Shown: piece by piece, positions 36,117-49,593 of the stretch | Layout of the letters: every line of letters starts with the position of its first letter | How positions within the stretch are numbered: the first letter of the stretch is position 1 | Assembly (NCBI RefSeq): GCF_000699445.3 | Contig: NC_067196.1 | Coordinates: forward strand, 80,590,364-80,654,363 | Reading direction: 5' to 3' | Length of the DNA: 64,000 nucleotides | DNA from: Schistosoma haematobium | Lineage: Eukaryota; Platyhelminthes; Trematoda; Strigeidida; Schistosomatidae | Translations under genes and position numbers: made by a program | Notes under the pieces: generated by a model | What the model saw: only the letters and a program-made list of their open reading frames with translations | Database searches by the model: none | What the model was told of the DNA's origin: nothing

Positions 36117-36624
36117 AACTATTTTCACAAGTATGGTCTATTTTAAATAACATTTATATAAAATGACTACAAACCGTTTTCATATCAACGTGATTTTTGA
36201 GTATATCAAGTCATCTCAACGATTCTCCAAGGTAATTTACCGCCTTTCAATTCAGACTAGAAAACAAGACTTCCACGTTGTTATTTGCAATAGACAAACC
36301 TAGTAATTAAAGATGAAAATTCTTCACGCCTTCAGGAGAACTCAGAATAAACCACATAATGTCAAGCTATGTAAATGCCACAAGAATGAGTGAGATCGAA
36401 GTTTAATCTAACCAAACACTAAAATACCTGAATTTACCAAGTGCTTTCTTATTGTTATTAATTCTCTGTATAACTGTAGTGTCGTTCACTGTATTAAGCC
36501 CACATAACTTATTCTAACTTCTGGACAGGCCAATTTATTCATCTTCCTTGAGTCACGTTTTGACTTTGTTAATTATTCGCCTATTAACCTTGACTGTTTC
36601 CATGTAAGAGTATGTATGTGTAAC
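36115..36624. other. No gene seen
   Basis: AT-rich spacer between two RTE copies. Confidence 0.4.
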
Positions 36625-39355
36625 TCCGCCTGGAGTTTCTCTGGGGTTACTGCCGGTCCCAAACCCGGATAAGTGAGGAGGGTTGGGCATTAGGTTAGCG
36701 ATCCCATTCCGCAGAAAACTAACTCGCTAAAATAAGCTAACCAGAAAAAATAATTCTAACCATTCAAACTCTGCCCTGAGAGTTCGAAGGTTTTCATTCA
36801 GAAGAGTTATGATGTCTCATGATGAAAGCCGAGTTCCTTCGAAAGTCACGAGGCTGATGCCCCTTCTGACAATGACAGCAAGCATTAATTTAGGTACATG
36901 GGATGTTTCTACAATGTAGTAGATCGGGAGAGTCATCTAAGATGTGGCAGAAATGAAAAGATTCAACCTGTAAGTGTTTGGAATCACTGAAACGTATTGG
37001 ACGCAGGTTGAACAACAAAGACTAACCTCAGGAGATCTGATGTTATACTCAGGCCATGAAGAAAAAAATGCCCCACATACGCAAGGAGTTGTACTGATGC
37101 TATCCAAACAAGTACAAAAAGCAATTATTGGATGGGAAACTCATGGACACAGGATCATCAAAACCTCTTTCATAACACATAAAGAGGGCATTTCAACGAA
37201 GGTTATCCAATGCTATGCTCCTACCAAAGACTACATTGAGGACGTTAAAGATCAATTCTACGATAGGCTGCAATCAATCGTTGAGAAACGCCCAACAAAG
37301 CACTTGACCATTCTGATGGGAGACCCAAATGACAAGGTTGGAATGGACAACACCGGATATGAAGACATCATGGAGATACATGGACTAGGAGAAAGGAACG
37401 AAAATGGTGAGAGATTTGCAAACCTATGTGTCTAATAAACTGGTCATAGGTGGCACTATACTCCAACATAAACGCATACACAAAGCCACATGAACTTCAC
37501 CGGATCATACTACACAGGACCAAATCGACCATATCCGCATCAACACAAAGTTCAGGAGGACGATGGAGTATGTAAGAACCGAGAGAGGAGCTGATATAGC
37601 ATCTGGTCTCCAAGATGAAAAACTCAGAAAACACTGGACAATGGGGCGGACATCACAAGCGTTTAATACGGTCTTTCTTCGGGATGCTGACAGACTCCGT
37701 GAATTCAAGATAGCTCTCAGCAATAGGTTCCAGGCTTTTCTCGATGTACTCAATGGAGAGGGAACTACCATTGAGAACAGCTGGAAGGGGACGAAGGAGG
37801 CAAGTACATGTCATTAGGTTCTGAACCACAAGAGGCACCATCACAAAGAATGGGTCACTGTTGATACAGTGGACAAGACTCAAGAAAGGAGGAACAAGAA
37901 GGCAGTAATCAATACTAGCCGAACAAAAGCAGAGAAAGCCAAGGCACAAGCTGAGTACACAGAAGTAGACAAGCAAGGGAAGAGGAGTATCAGAACCGAC
38001 AAACGACTAGAAAGGCTGCAAGAGAAAGAAACATGAGACAATTGTATGGTACAACAAAAAAACTCGCTGGGAATTATTGCAAACTAGAACGACCAGTGAA
38101 AAGCAAGGAAATCAAAGTGATGACCAACATTGAAGAACAGCGAAACAGGTCGTTAGAGCACTTTAAGGAACTCTTGAATCCAACAGCTCAACTGAACCCA
38201 CCCGACATCGAAGCAGCAACACTACGGATCATTGTGGAACAATCAATTGAATGGAATTCATCACTCTATATCAGCTTCATTGACTGCGAAAAAGCATTTG
38301 ATAGTGTGAACAGGACAACACTATGGAGGCTTCTTCGACACTACGGCACGAATGAGAAGATAGTCAACATCATACCAAATTCTTATGATGGGATAAACTG
38401 CAAAACCGTGTATGGAGGACAGCTCACAGATTCGTTCGAAGTGAAGACCGGTGTCATGCCAAGTTGCTTACTCTCACCCTTTCCCTTTCTCCTGGTGATC
38501 GACTAGATTATGAAGACATCAACATCTGGGGGAAAGCAGGAGATACAGTGGACAGCTAGGGTGCAGCTGGACGACCTAGACTTCGCAGATGATCTGGTTC
38601 TTCTATCACACATGCAACAACAAATGCAGGTGAAAACGACCAGTATAGCAGCAGCCTCAGCAGCAGTAGGTCTCGACATACACAAAGGGGAAAGCAAGAT
38701 TCTCCGATACAACACAGCATGCAACAATCGAATCACATTTGGCGGAGAAGATTTGAAAGATGTAAAAACCTTTACATATTTGGGCAGCATCATTGATGAA
38801 CAGGGTGGATCTGATGCAGATGTGGAGGCGCGGATCAGAAAAGCAAGAGCAGCATATTTACAACTGAGGAACATCTCGAACTCTAAGCAACTGTCAACCA
38901 ACACCAAGGTCGGAATTTTCAATACAAATGTCAAGACAGTCCTACCATATGGAGTGGAAACCTGGAAAACTACGAGAGCCATCATCCGGATGATACAAGT
39001 GTTTATTAACAGTTGTCTACACAAAATACTTAGGATCCGTTGGCCAGACACTATGTGCAACAACTTATTGTGGAAGAAAATATTAGATCCTAGTGGAAGA
39101 AGAAATCAAGAAGAAGCGCTGAAAATGGATAGGACATACGTTGATGAAAGCACCCAACTATGTCACAAGACAAGCCCTCACTTGAAATCCTCAAGGCCAA
39201 AGGAGAAGAGGAAGACCGAAGAAATGAAGACAGAAATGAGAAGAATGACCACCAATTGGATAAAACTAGAAAGGAAGGTCCAGGACAGAGTTAGTTGGAG
39301 AATGCTGGTCGGCGGTCTATGCTCCATCGGGGGTAACAGGTGTAAGAAAATAAGT
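36625..39355 (+). mobile_element. RTE-clade retrotransposon, long copy with internal deletion
   Basis: This is the most complete member of the second RTE group in the window. The 5' leader is 36625-36880. The endonuclease spans about 36890-37600 (FGITETYWTQVEQQRLTSG, APHTQGVVLMLSKQ, YAPTKDY, MGDPNDKVG where GDLNAKVG is usual, QIDHI). A linker follows with the NIEEQRNRSLEHFKEL motif. RT motifs are ISFIDCEKAFDSVNR at about 38270, KTGVMPSC (usual RQGC lost), [15 protein letters not shown] at about 38570, and FTYLGSIIDEQGGSDADVE. The 3' end is near 39340. Part of the RT finger region is deleted near 38225. Frames shift between 37436 and 38510, so it is inactive. It shares a family with the fragments at 5240-9312, 31085-33205 and 35445-36054, distinct from the element at 20639-24575. 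Confidence 0.85.
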
Positions 39356-41474
39356 AGGTGCATTTCTTATCTTAATCATCACATGTCTGTAACTTATTTT
39401 TGTGTGACTTTGAATATCGATTAACGTTTGAATAAATCAAGTTGGCTCACAAGCCTTCTTCAATGTGCCCCGTTCTTCCCTCTTTGTTTCATCCCCCTCG
39501 ATCGCCTATTCAAATCACTGAGTGCATGAAAAATACATATTCAAAACCCATTCTCGTATTTCGCTTATTTAATCCCGTTATTCATTAATGCGAATTAAGT
39601 CAATATTTATATACGAATATAGACGACATGTATATTTTAATAACAATAATTCATCCGATCTATACCGGGCCACTAATAACTCTCCATCATGACAGAATCA
39701 GTCAGTAAAATGTTTCCACTCCAACACATTCCCAACCCGTCTCAGTTACGTGGATCACAGAAACCAAACAATATTAAGCTTATGAGATTCATACTTCACA
39801 CGTAAGAAACTTATTATCATGTTTATAATCCCGGAGTCATTTCGTCCAAAGTGTGTTTATATATCCAGAATAAAATTACCTCAAGCACTAATTTATTCAT
39901 TGAAGACCAATGTTTCACGCGTTTAATTAGCTGAAATAAAACTGATACATTTGACATAACTATGATTTGAAAGACGGCATTGACTGATGAAATAGGTCAC
40001 TTATAAATCTAAAGTGTGAGACGATGTGCAAGAAACATCTAGGTGCATTGTCCCCAAAGTATTAAATAAAAGTATGAAAATCACAGAAGACTTTATTGGC
40101 AAAAATGCATAGGAAACAAAGCAAACGTATTATACGAAATACTTACAACAGACTTACTTTCAATTAAATTTTGTTGCAAAAATGTTTTAGGATATCCAGT
40201 AATTAGAATAATCCATTAATGTTTCTAATTTACTGCATTTTCATTAGAACGCTTATTGTGTTTAATAAATCCTCAATATTCTAAAATATACTACCTTAGT
40301 TCAACTTTCAATCTGAACAACATATCATCGCAGTAACAGTGACAGTATTTTGTCGTCTATAATTGATTATCTTTGCAGAAATTTCATTGGTCAAGACAGA
40401 TAATGCAGCTGAAACACGTTAGTCAATCAAACAGGAATTATCTGTTTGGCAAGTACGAAGATGATTGGTTGAAAATCACCTGACATTATTTCTCGATTCA
40501 AAATGTCTATAAGTCTTTTCCCGGGCAGAGTGGCGATGAAAAGAAATAAGGAGACAATTCACTCCTCGCTGATGTTTTGATATCCATTACTATATATGCT
40601 AACAGTGGATTGGAAAGTGCTGAATTCAATTTTATCAGGATATTACACCGGGTAACAAGTAGTAAATTAGTGTTCCATGATGAAACCGTATTATTTTTCG
40701 AACCACTTAATTTTTCAGTTTGATCTTTGGTCCCGACCTCATCAAAAGATCTTACTCAGCTAATTATAAACAAATGGAAATTTTCTTATGACTTACAAGT
40801 GTCTGACAAATGTTTGTAACCATGTTCTATATTTCTATGAAGAAAGAACAACGTCCGTAGCAGAATAACATGAATCCGATTATTTCGTGGATTCTTCTCA
40901 GCTGCTTCAAACTTGAAAACAATAGAAAAAATATTAGGAACAAGGCTTATATGTTTAATTAATCCTCATTTTTGTGAAACATAATTTCTTAGTTTAAGAG
41001 CCTCCAGTAACAACGAGTTAGATAACCGCCACAATTTTGAACTGGCAATTTTTTTCACTGTTTTGAATACAAATTATTTTTCTTCCTCCTCGTTGTGTAC
41101 GCTGGCATTATGAAGTTTACATAATGCATCATAAAATTCGACATATTTCGTGTACCTTTGCACCTATATGTATAATTTTATAAAAGCCGATACCACATCC
41201 ATTTGATCCTTTATCATTATTTTATCCGGCCTCAGAGATGTGCGCGAACACAGATAAACATCACAAAGGTTAACATACGAAGAAGCTTTGTCTTAATTTT
41301 GTACAAGTCAGTATTTTCTACCATTGTAGTTATTTTATTCAGTTTAACATTCATTTCTCAAACACACACTTCCTTTATACGTCTTAGTTTCCAGGGGGAG
41401 TGATTATAGCATCTTTCTTATAATTAAGTTTGTTTACGGTTAATTTTGTCAAGCCCTTTCGTTAACTTATTTAA
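39356..41474. other. No gene seen
   Basis: AT-rich DNA between the RTE copy and the right arm of duplication B. No open frame above 66 codons, and none with a motif. Confidence 0.4.
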
Positions 41475-43450
41475 CAGGTAGTGTTATTCGAGCAGTAACA
41501 ATTTACTGTATTATAATTATTATTATAACTACTATCATGTCTTTATTAGCATGTGTACTTGTTCATATGTGACAGCCTACACACACATCTCTCTCTCTCT
41601 CTCTAGCTTAAATGTTAGTCGCTTAGTTATTGCTCGAATGATCATTCGGTTTCCCATATATATATGTATGTGCTTGAACCTTATTAATTAATTGATTCGA
41701 TTCCATTCAACTCTGTATTCGCTCACGCGTATTAGCCTTTCTGCTGAAATTCGCTTAGTGCGTTTGTAGCGTTGTTATCTGCGCTGTTCAATAATAGACA
41801 GTAGTCGGTGCTTCGTGTTGCCTTCTTAATTCATAGATTGTCGCGATTTATCTAATAACGCTTACCAGATTGATCGATACGATAAATCAAAGGAATTATC
41901 TCGAGGCCAAGTCACCACGGAAATATGCGAACACGACGCTGTGATTGATTATCAAACAGAATCTGATCAAGTACACAGATTGGTCGATAAATACCAGATC
42001 ACTTTCTTGTTACAATCTTCTTCTGTGGTCTTGATCACTCAATCATTGATGTGGAAGATAGTCAGTAACCTAGGTGTATCGATATAGTTATATGATGTTT
42101 GATGTTGGATCATTGAGAGTAAATAATAGCTACACCAATCATCGTAAACAATTTACATCACGTCAGCAGTCAACATCAATACTGTTGGATGTTGACGAAG
42201 TGTGAAAATTGAATTAATTGATTAGCAGAATTGTAGTCACAGTATTTCGTTCTGTCACTGATTATAGAGTAATATACATTGAATCACTAGTTTATGAAAC
42301 TGTAGCGATTGAAGCACAATATATCACGAATATGAAATTTCAATTCATCCACATCCGAGGCAAAAGTGATGAAAATCGAAGCAACCGGTCGATATTTAAT
42401 TAGCAATCACTCACGATTAGTAAAATTTATAACATCAGTGTTTATGAGTCTACTGGAATTTTAAAATAAGAGAAATATAAAATACAACCGTCCAGCTATT
42501 TTACTATTATGCAATTTAAATATGAATAATAACTCTTCAAAAACTAACCGGAAGCAACACGTCTTCCAATATTCACTGATTCTTACCAATGAGGTACAGA
42601 TTAAAAAAGAAAACCTCAATCTCTGTCAATGGTTTGTCCGTACAAATGCATGCAAACTCAAACGTAGTTGCTAGCACTTTATTAGTATTGAGATGTTTGG
42701 TGATTTGAGTTGGTTGACAATAAACACTGAACCTAGATTTGGTGCCGAATGGGACTCTCTAGCAAAACGAACCTGTAATACTGAGGGAATGGATTGATCG
42801 TGATGAGTTTGATGCCGTGACACTCGTCTTCATATTTTGAGATGTTATTACTGTGTTAATCAGATGGAACTGAGGTTCTGTACAACTGATATATTTTTAG
42901 TTGATTGATCGCTATTGAGTGACTAATGTCTTTTGTATTTATGCTATCGTGTTATTCATCGAGTCTTCAAGCCTCAAGATATAATTCCTATTTCCAATCT
43001 TCTTAAAGGAAGATTAATTAGGGTATGTAACCTGAACTTCTTCAGGAATATTACTAAATTCTAGCACTTTATCTTAATTAATTGGAACTGTGTTGATCAT
43101 GTAATCTTTGTATTATATATTACTGAAAAGCACGATCCACATCATTTCATCTCAGTATACTTGAACATTGTTGATAAACATTAGTGTTAACAAATAGTAC
43201 AAATGTTAAGTAAATATATCTTCTCTAATGACTTATATTGAGATGGTTGTCAGAGTTCTACTGAACCAATGAGCTGCTCAGACCCGATCATACTATATAG
43301 CAGTCTTGATAGACGTGAAGTTGTTTGACGTTGGAAATGTGAAACATAGAATGATCATTATGTGATATCAATATATAACGTTAATTCATACACCTGAAGA
43401 TCTTGAGTATTGCAGAATTACAGGGGATTATATGTTGTACGAATTAGTAT
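41475..43450 (-). repeat. Inverted duplication B, right arm (compact)
   Basis: Read in reverse it matches, in order, 19775-24880 (without the RTE), 27605-27928 and 28802-29285. It is about 2 kb, against 9.5 kb for the left side. It preserves the pre-insertion version of the RTE target near 42630. No gene is seen in it; a 61-codon frame at 42218-42403 has no motif. Confidence 0.85.
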
Positions 43451-43548
43451 ATATGGTATCCTAACCTTTCCATTATATCCAAAATGAATCATAGATATAT
43501 CCATATCCATGATCTCTGTATAAAAGGAGATTATAATAATTGAAGGTA

Positions 43549-43900
43549 AGACTGTGTTATCATAAATCTGTGCACCTTTCGGATTTATTCAAAAAGTGAT
43601 ACCTTCCAACATAAACAGAATATCACGATTTACACATTAAATCAATACGTCAACATAAATTATATACCACCACAATCACGAATCACCTCTAACTATTATC
43701 CTTGCTCACTTTATATTTAGAATAAGAGATACGAGGATATCGTTTAACTATGATTGTCAAATCTAACTAAACGTTTATGCAAATGATGGCTCAGAACAAC
43801 CAATTTCATCGATTAAAATATTATTTTGTGGCGTTGGTAAATCAACCTTTTAAATTCATCTACTGAATAATAAATCAAGTAGTTTAGATCTACTGGTACT
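43549..43900 (+). repeat. Direct repeat D, copy 1
   Basis: From about 43604 to 43890 this copy is identical to 45711-45991 except for one substitution near 43853. The 50 bases left of it are related but diverged. The copy ends exactly where arm C begins. Confidence 0.85.
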
Positions 43901-44705
43901 CATGAAATTCCGTAACGAAAGAGACTCCATCAAAGGTATTAGAAGTAAGGATTCTCCGTTCGAATGCGAGATGTTTAGAGACTACAGAAGTTGCATATTA
44001 TCATGAAATGACCATTGACCAGCTACAGAGACAGTGGTGCAGAATGTTGGAAAATCTATGGTTTCAGCTCTAGGCATCAATGATTCAAGTGAATATGGTC
44101 CGCCTTGTTGATCAAATACATACGACTGGCACACATAAATTATGATATTATCCAACATCTGATACAATGACTTCAGAAATTTAACTGGAATTCCACTCAT
44201 TCGGAACATATTTGTCACGTTCATTAGGAATAACACTAGAGATAAATGCATCGTGGGGACAAATAACATCTGATGCGACACCATAAGGACCGTAATCAAA
44301 TTTTAACTCATTTTGAACTTGTTCCTCACATTTAATTAAAATTTCACTGGAAATAAATGAATCATTAGGACAAACAACATTTGATAAAATAGCATCAGAG
44401 ATTTGACCAGGATTTGGTGCACTCGACATACCTTCCACATATTTGTAAAATAATATCATGAATCTGAGCTGAGTATGATTCATTTAAAGCACTCAACCTA
44501 ATAGGATCGGAATTACAAAGTTTATCATTACATGTAGCGAAATGAATAGTAGTATTACAAACTACTTTTATGTGTCCAATTTTAACACATTAAAGCATTT
44601 AACATTTCGAAATACACATGAGTTACGTGAGTTAGATTTGCCACAGTATAAACATTGACCAAACTTGTGCTCATCTTCGTGGACTGCTTCACAACTTCTC
44701 GAGTA
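43898..44705 (-). repeat. Inverted duplication C, left arm (gag fragment)
   Basis: This is the reverse complement of 56930-57741. From 43982 to 44483 the two arms are identical in every codon of two overlapping frames; a few mismatches appear at the outer ends. The minus strand encodes the gag C-terminal part described under 56930-57454. An LTR-start-like tgttggaaaatctatggtt lies at 44045 in plus orientation. Confidence 0.88.
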
Positions 44706-45654
44706 AATTCGAGGATTTACATAATCCGAATTCAGACATACTTATCTATGAATGAGTTTATTTGTCATGCAGGTATATAAAGTGGAAATAAGAAATGATG
44801 TTACGAATCTGGGGATATTTATACTTTTCTGGATAGGTGAATAACAAATAGAAGAAGAAGAAATGATAAACTAATCGTCAACCGAGAAGAATTTCGTATA
44901 TCTCAATGCCATTTATCATCATAAATCGTCATGGCCAACATTAACGCCTACTACATGCTGAAGTGAACTTTCAGTTGAACGACAAGCTTTAAATCAGTCA
45001 ATTCTTCTATTGCATTTTATGACTAGTCATGTTTATAGGCGATTACACTTTGTACAATCGTAACAAATGATTGTTTATTATTACCCTGGTACCAAGGTGT
45101 TCTATTGTGATGTAAAGCAGAGTAGTCTGAAAATATCAAGGGAGTTAGGCTTAGTATGTAGTGATTACAGTTATTCTGAAATATACGAACACATTTTATG
45201 AATAATCGTTCGAATTTACCCATTTTGATTTGTAGAATTCTCAGCGAGATATAAGTGACCTGCAAGAATTGTAGTCTATTGTGTAATAAATATTGCAGAA
45301 TTTGAGTTACGTATTAGATTAATTAGTCGAAAATCTAGACGAATATAGTGTTGTAGATTTCGTGAGTTTTAAAGAAAATCATATGGTCAACATATTTACT
45401 CATTCAAATTAATCATTCACTTTCGAGTAATTTCTCTACCCATCATGTATTAATTTGAAATATCATTCAATCAGTGCATATTGATTTAAATATCACCAAC
45501 CACGTTGTTCTGAGTAGATCAGTGTTTATGTATCTGAAACTGGGATACTCAAATTTAAATCTCATGTGAATTGTTCATGCCTTCATGATTCCAGATACGT
45601 CATACTGGCATATACAAACTAAGAGAAAATCTAGGTGGAATATGTGGAGTTAAC
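44706..45654. other. No gene seen; between the direct repeats
   Basis: AT-rich. An 80-codon minus-strand frame (45265-45023) has no motif. Together with arm C this segment lies between the two copies of direct repeat D. Confidence 0.35.
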
Positions 45655-46000
45655 ACTGTGATATCATAGCTTTGTACATTGCATGGATTTACTGAAAGTG
45701 TGATACTCACCAACATAAACAGAATATCACGATTTACACATTAAATCAATACGTCAACATAAATTATATACCACCACAATCACGAATCACCTCTAACTAT
45801 TATCCTTGCTCACTTTATATTTAGAATAAGAGATACGAGGATATCGTTTAACTATGATTGTCAAATCTAACTAAACGTTTATGCAAATGATGGCTCAGAA
45901 CAACCAATTTCATCGATTAAAATATTATTTTGTGGCGTTGGTAAATCAACCTTTAAAATTCATCTACTGAATAATAAATCAAGTAGTTTAGTTCTACTTT
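45655..46000 (+). repeat. Direct repeat D, copy 2
   Basis: Same orientation as 43549-43900, separated by about 1.8 kb. The near-identical core covers about 285 bases. It does not start with TG and end with CA in a way that fits an LTR, and no primer-binding site or polypurine tract adjoins it, so I do not call it an LTR. Confidence 0.85.
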
Positions 46001-47218
46001 TATAGAAAAGCATTTACTTGGATTACAAAATTCACTAAAATTCAAACTATAAAGCGAAAATCAAACATAGATCACTTCTATTCTTATGGCATACGTTACG
46101 CAACCACGAATAACATCGAAACTGAGTATTCTCACTGTTACCGACTATTAATCTCCATTGTCATTCTTCAACTTACTAAAAATCATTCTAGTGACTTTCT
46201 TCAATTTATGATGTATTAAAATGGATGGATGCATGGATAGATAGATACACACAACTGCATACAAAATGCAATTACTATTACTCGAAAGCGATGCACCTTA
46301 GTGCAAAGTTATTTTATAGTACAACTCATGTGTTAAACGGTTTTGCAAAAGCTTTAGTTTTGATATAATGACAAATGTTTTGGCTTCCAGTGAACGGTTC
46401 GATGGATTTCCACTCTGTACCAATTTTTATCAGTCCACATGAATTTCTTACTAAAATCGTTCTGACAGTGTCGTTCTTACCACATACTATAATGTGTACG
46501 AATTTTTAAATGATACTATCATTATAATTATTAATTTCACAACCGACAGATACATAAATAGATATATAGATAGATAGATAGATTGATAGATAGATAGATG
46601 AGGAAGGTGTTTATAGTTCTCAATTAAACAGAGGTTGAATAACTATTGAGAATGCAAAAGTGTCGTTGAGTAATAGGATTAGTGAAACATAAAAATGAAG
46701 TATTTGATGGAATGTTGAAGTACACAAATGACTATTACAATACTCCCGTTGTGATTAAACTCCACCAGTCACACTCTCTCGCAAGAACCTCTCTCAGTTA
46801 GTTATTATCACTACTTAATAAAATAGTTTGTCTAGATTTATTTAATTTGAACGAAATTCACCATTAAGCGTGAACAATTACTACGTATTATGTTGAGTCA
46901 CTTCAAACAACATTGCTAAAATAGTCAGAAAAGTATACGCTACTATTTTAATAAGGAAAGGGTATTGGATACAGATTAGTAACTTTCTTTCATTACCATT
47001 ATTCTCATCATTGATATTGTTGTAGTTGTAATGACGGTGATTTAAAACAGAGTGATAAGACATGCACGTCAAGATTATGCATGAGCCAATTAGAATCTGT
47101 GCCACTACTTATATATATACCTACACACATATTTTATATCTGAAGCCAAGCTACTAAACTCTCATTTTCTTACTTCATTGCATTTATAATAAGGTCAAAA
47201 GTATGACACTCTTGTTGA
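46001..47218. other. Upstream region of the dynein light chain gene; no other gene seen
   Basis: AT-rich, with a (GATA)n tract at 46556-46602 and small GGAT/GATA repeats near 46220. A 74-codon minus-strand frame (47105-46881) has hydrophobic stretches but no recognisable family, and I leave it uncalled. Confidence 0.4.
46556..46602 (+). repeat. (GATA)n microsatellite
   Basis: Interrupted GATA tetramers (gatatatagatagatagata, then gattgatagatagataga). Confidence 0.9.
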
Positions 47219-47226
47219 TATAAATA
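47219..47226 (+). promoter_or_regulatory. TATA-like box
   Basis: tataaata lies 89 bases upstream of the start codon of the dynein light chain gene. Position and sequence suit a core promoter; there is no other support. Confidence 0.4.
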
Positions 47227-47314
47227 GTGTCTGTTTTGGAATTAGAAATTAATACAAGGTAGTAAACGGCTACTCAATTCATTCGCATACATATTAGAAA
47301 TCTTTTAGAGAATA

Positions 47315-47795
<481 letters not shown>

Positions 47796-48001
47796 GTTGG
47801 AAGAAACCGAAAATTCAAGAGAAATATCACCAGAAACTGAAACAAACATTGTAATACACATCTGATCATTCTGCACACAACTCAACTCAATCATCTTCAA
47901 AAACACGATTTTCTCTAGTACTCATCAATTCCCGAATTCATCTTCATAAGAACCAACACAGAATAATATACAGTTTGAATGAAGACCACAAAACAGAACA
48001 G

Positions 48002-48007
48002 AATAAA
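48002..48007 (+). terminator. Polyadenylation signal AATAAA
   Basis: Lies 207 bases after the dynein light chain stop codon. A second AATAAA lies at 48165-48170. Either could serve the transcript. Confidence 0.5.
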
Positions 48008-49365
48008 TATTAGTATTACTGAGATTGTGTTTCCACATTGTATTTTGTACTGGTTGATCCACTATCATATTATTGTCAGTGTGTGCTCTTGTGTGTGGTA
48101 ATTTTATCTGTGGTAGTGTTTCAAAATCGAAAATGAAACATCTTCATTATTAGTAAACAATTGAAATAAACAGTTATTCGTGCAGAAGACCGAGAGTGTT
48201 TTCTCTTTATATCTCGTCATATAGGTGTGTTTCAGGATGGGTAATATCATTATCGTTTCTCGTTGCTAGTGAATATATCTAGTAGGAAACAATTATCGAA
48301 ACAGATAGTTGATATGTAATATTAGGTAATTTTCGAGTCGTATTTAGTGCACAGTCACTGTAGAAGAGGATCATGAGTGTGAGTCATTAAATCATAACGT
48401 GGAGAATATTTCAATGACAATTATGTATTGATAGGTTGGATCTTCATTGACACACCTTCAGAGGTGATGTATACAATGCACATATTCTGTGATTGTGGAA
48501 CTTCAATGCAATTATCTAGCACTTACCAACCTATTGAGTTTGTGGTGGATCCTAGCAAAAGTGCTTACTCAATATATATCAATACGCATGGTTAATAATA
48601 ATAAACCAAATTAGTTAACTATAAAATCCTAGGTGTCTGTCTTTGAGCGAAAGCAAAAGTTATCAAATTACAGTTAGAATACAAATGGTATATTAATTAA
48701 CAAGGTAATAACGGTTGTTATGAAATGAAGGTTTCTTGTAAGCCACACTCTGAGATGAAAACCAAAAATGAGTTCACATGATTAACGAAGATTCCTCTGC
48801 ATGAGATGGCACCAACGGCGTAATTAGAAAGATTGGTTCCAATAGTATTATTTAATAATAATCGGTGTCAAAAATCTCACGTAGTGTGGGAAGGCCTAAA
48901 ATGACGCTATAACACTATTATAGTCTTCAATAAAAGGCCGTGGACCATAAAGCAGAAGACGGCGTAGATAGTATTTCAACCGACGCGGTAGAATATTCGT
49001 ATATAAGTACCCAAACAATTATAATCGATTTTTTAGCAAGTGATACAGAAAAACAATAGATATTGAATAAAAATGTGATTACATATCAAGTGTGACAAAT
49101 TAGAGAAAAATTGCCGTTTTTATTTTGTCGTTACAAAAATCACTGAATATAAGTCACCATAGATTCAACGCCCAAATATTTCAGATAATTTGAACTACTT
49201 ATCGTTTCACTATATGAAGCTATCACAGACATTAGAGGTATATTCATATATATATGTATCTAATAGAATAACTTTCAGGTTATGAACTGAAGTATGTTTA
49301 TTTAACCACTGAAGATAGATTAAGTTGGTATAGTTTCTCGATTACGTGAATAGATCACATTCAAA

Positions 49366-49593
49366 ATGTGTGCTTCTTATGATCCATTAGACCGTGTATC
49401 ATATTATCAATTGCTAGCAGACATACCATCAGGCAACGATGCCTTTCGAATTGTTCCCAAAGATGAAGGAGATGCCTACATATGCATTCTTCCCTTATTA
49501 TCCCAGTCAATTCAGCCGCACATTATGTCTGATTGTAGATCAATATATTCACCAAAATACTTATTGCCTATCCTCTCTATACGTATGCATTAA
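49366..49593 (+). CDS. Unrecognised 75-codon open frame in arm A
   Basis: The frame starts MCASYDPLDRVSYYQLLADI and is mixed in composition without low complexity. The mirrored copy is broken: its start region lies at about 61990-62010 and its end at about 60190-60314, with an LTR/gag element inserted between. I do not recognise the family. The reading is coding-like, but no splice partners are identified, and 75 codons may be chance or a decayed gene piece. Confidence 0.25.
   Translation: MCASYDPLDRVSYYQLLADIPSGNDAFRIVPKDEGDAYICILPLLSQSIQPHIMSDCRSIYSPKYLLPILSIRMH

Noticed and set aside
38503..39063. 186-codon minus-strand frame
   Set aside because: Antisense to the RT active-site region of the RTE copy at 36625-39355.
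29139..41604. Short tandem repeats as a possible CRISPR array or regulatory array
   Set aside because: They are simple dinucleotide runs and the genome is eukaryotic; there are no spaced repeats.
43549..46000. Direct repeats D as LTRs of a retrotransposon
   Set aside because: No TG/CA ends, no primer-binding site or polypurine tract at the edges, and the gag fragment inside belongs to an element with different LTRs.
46881..47105. 74-codon hydrophobic frame upstream of the dynein light chain gene
   Set aside because: No recognisable family, no splice sites, and similar frames arise often in AT-rich DNA.
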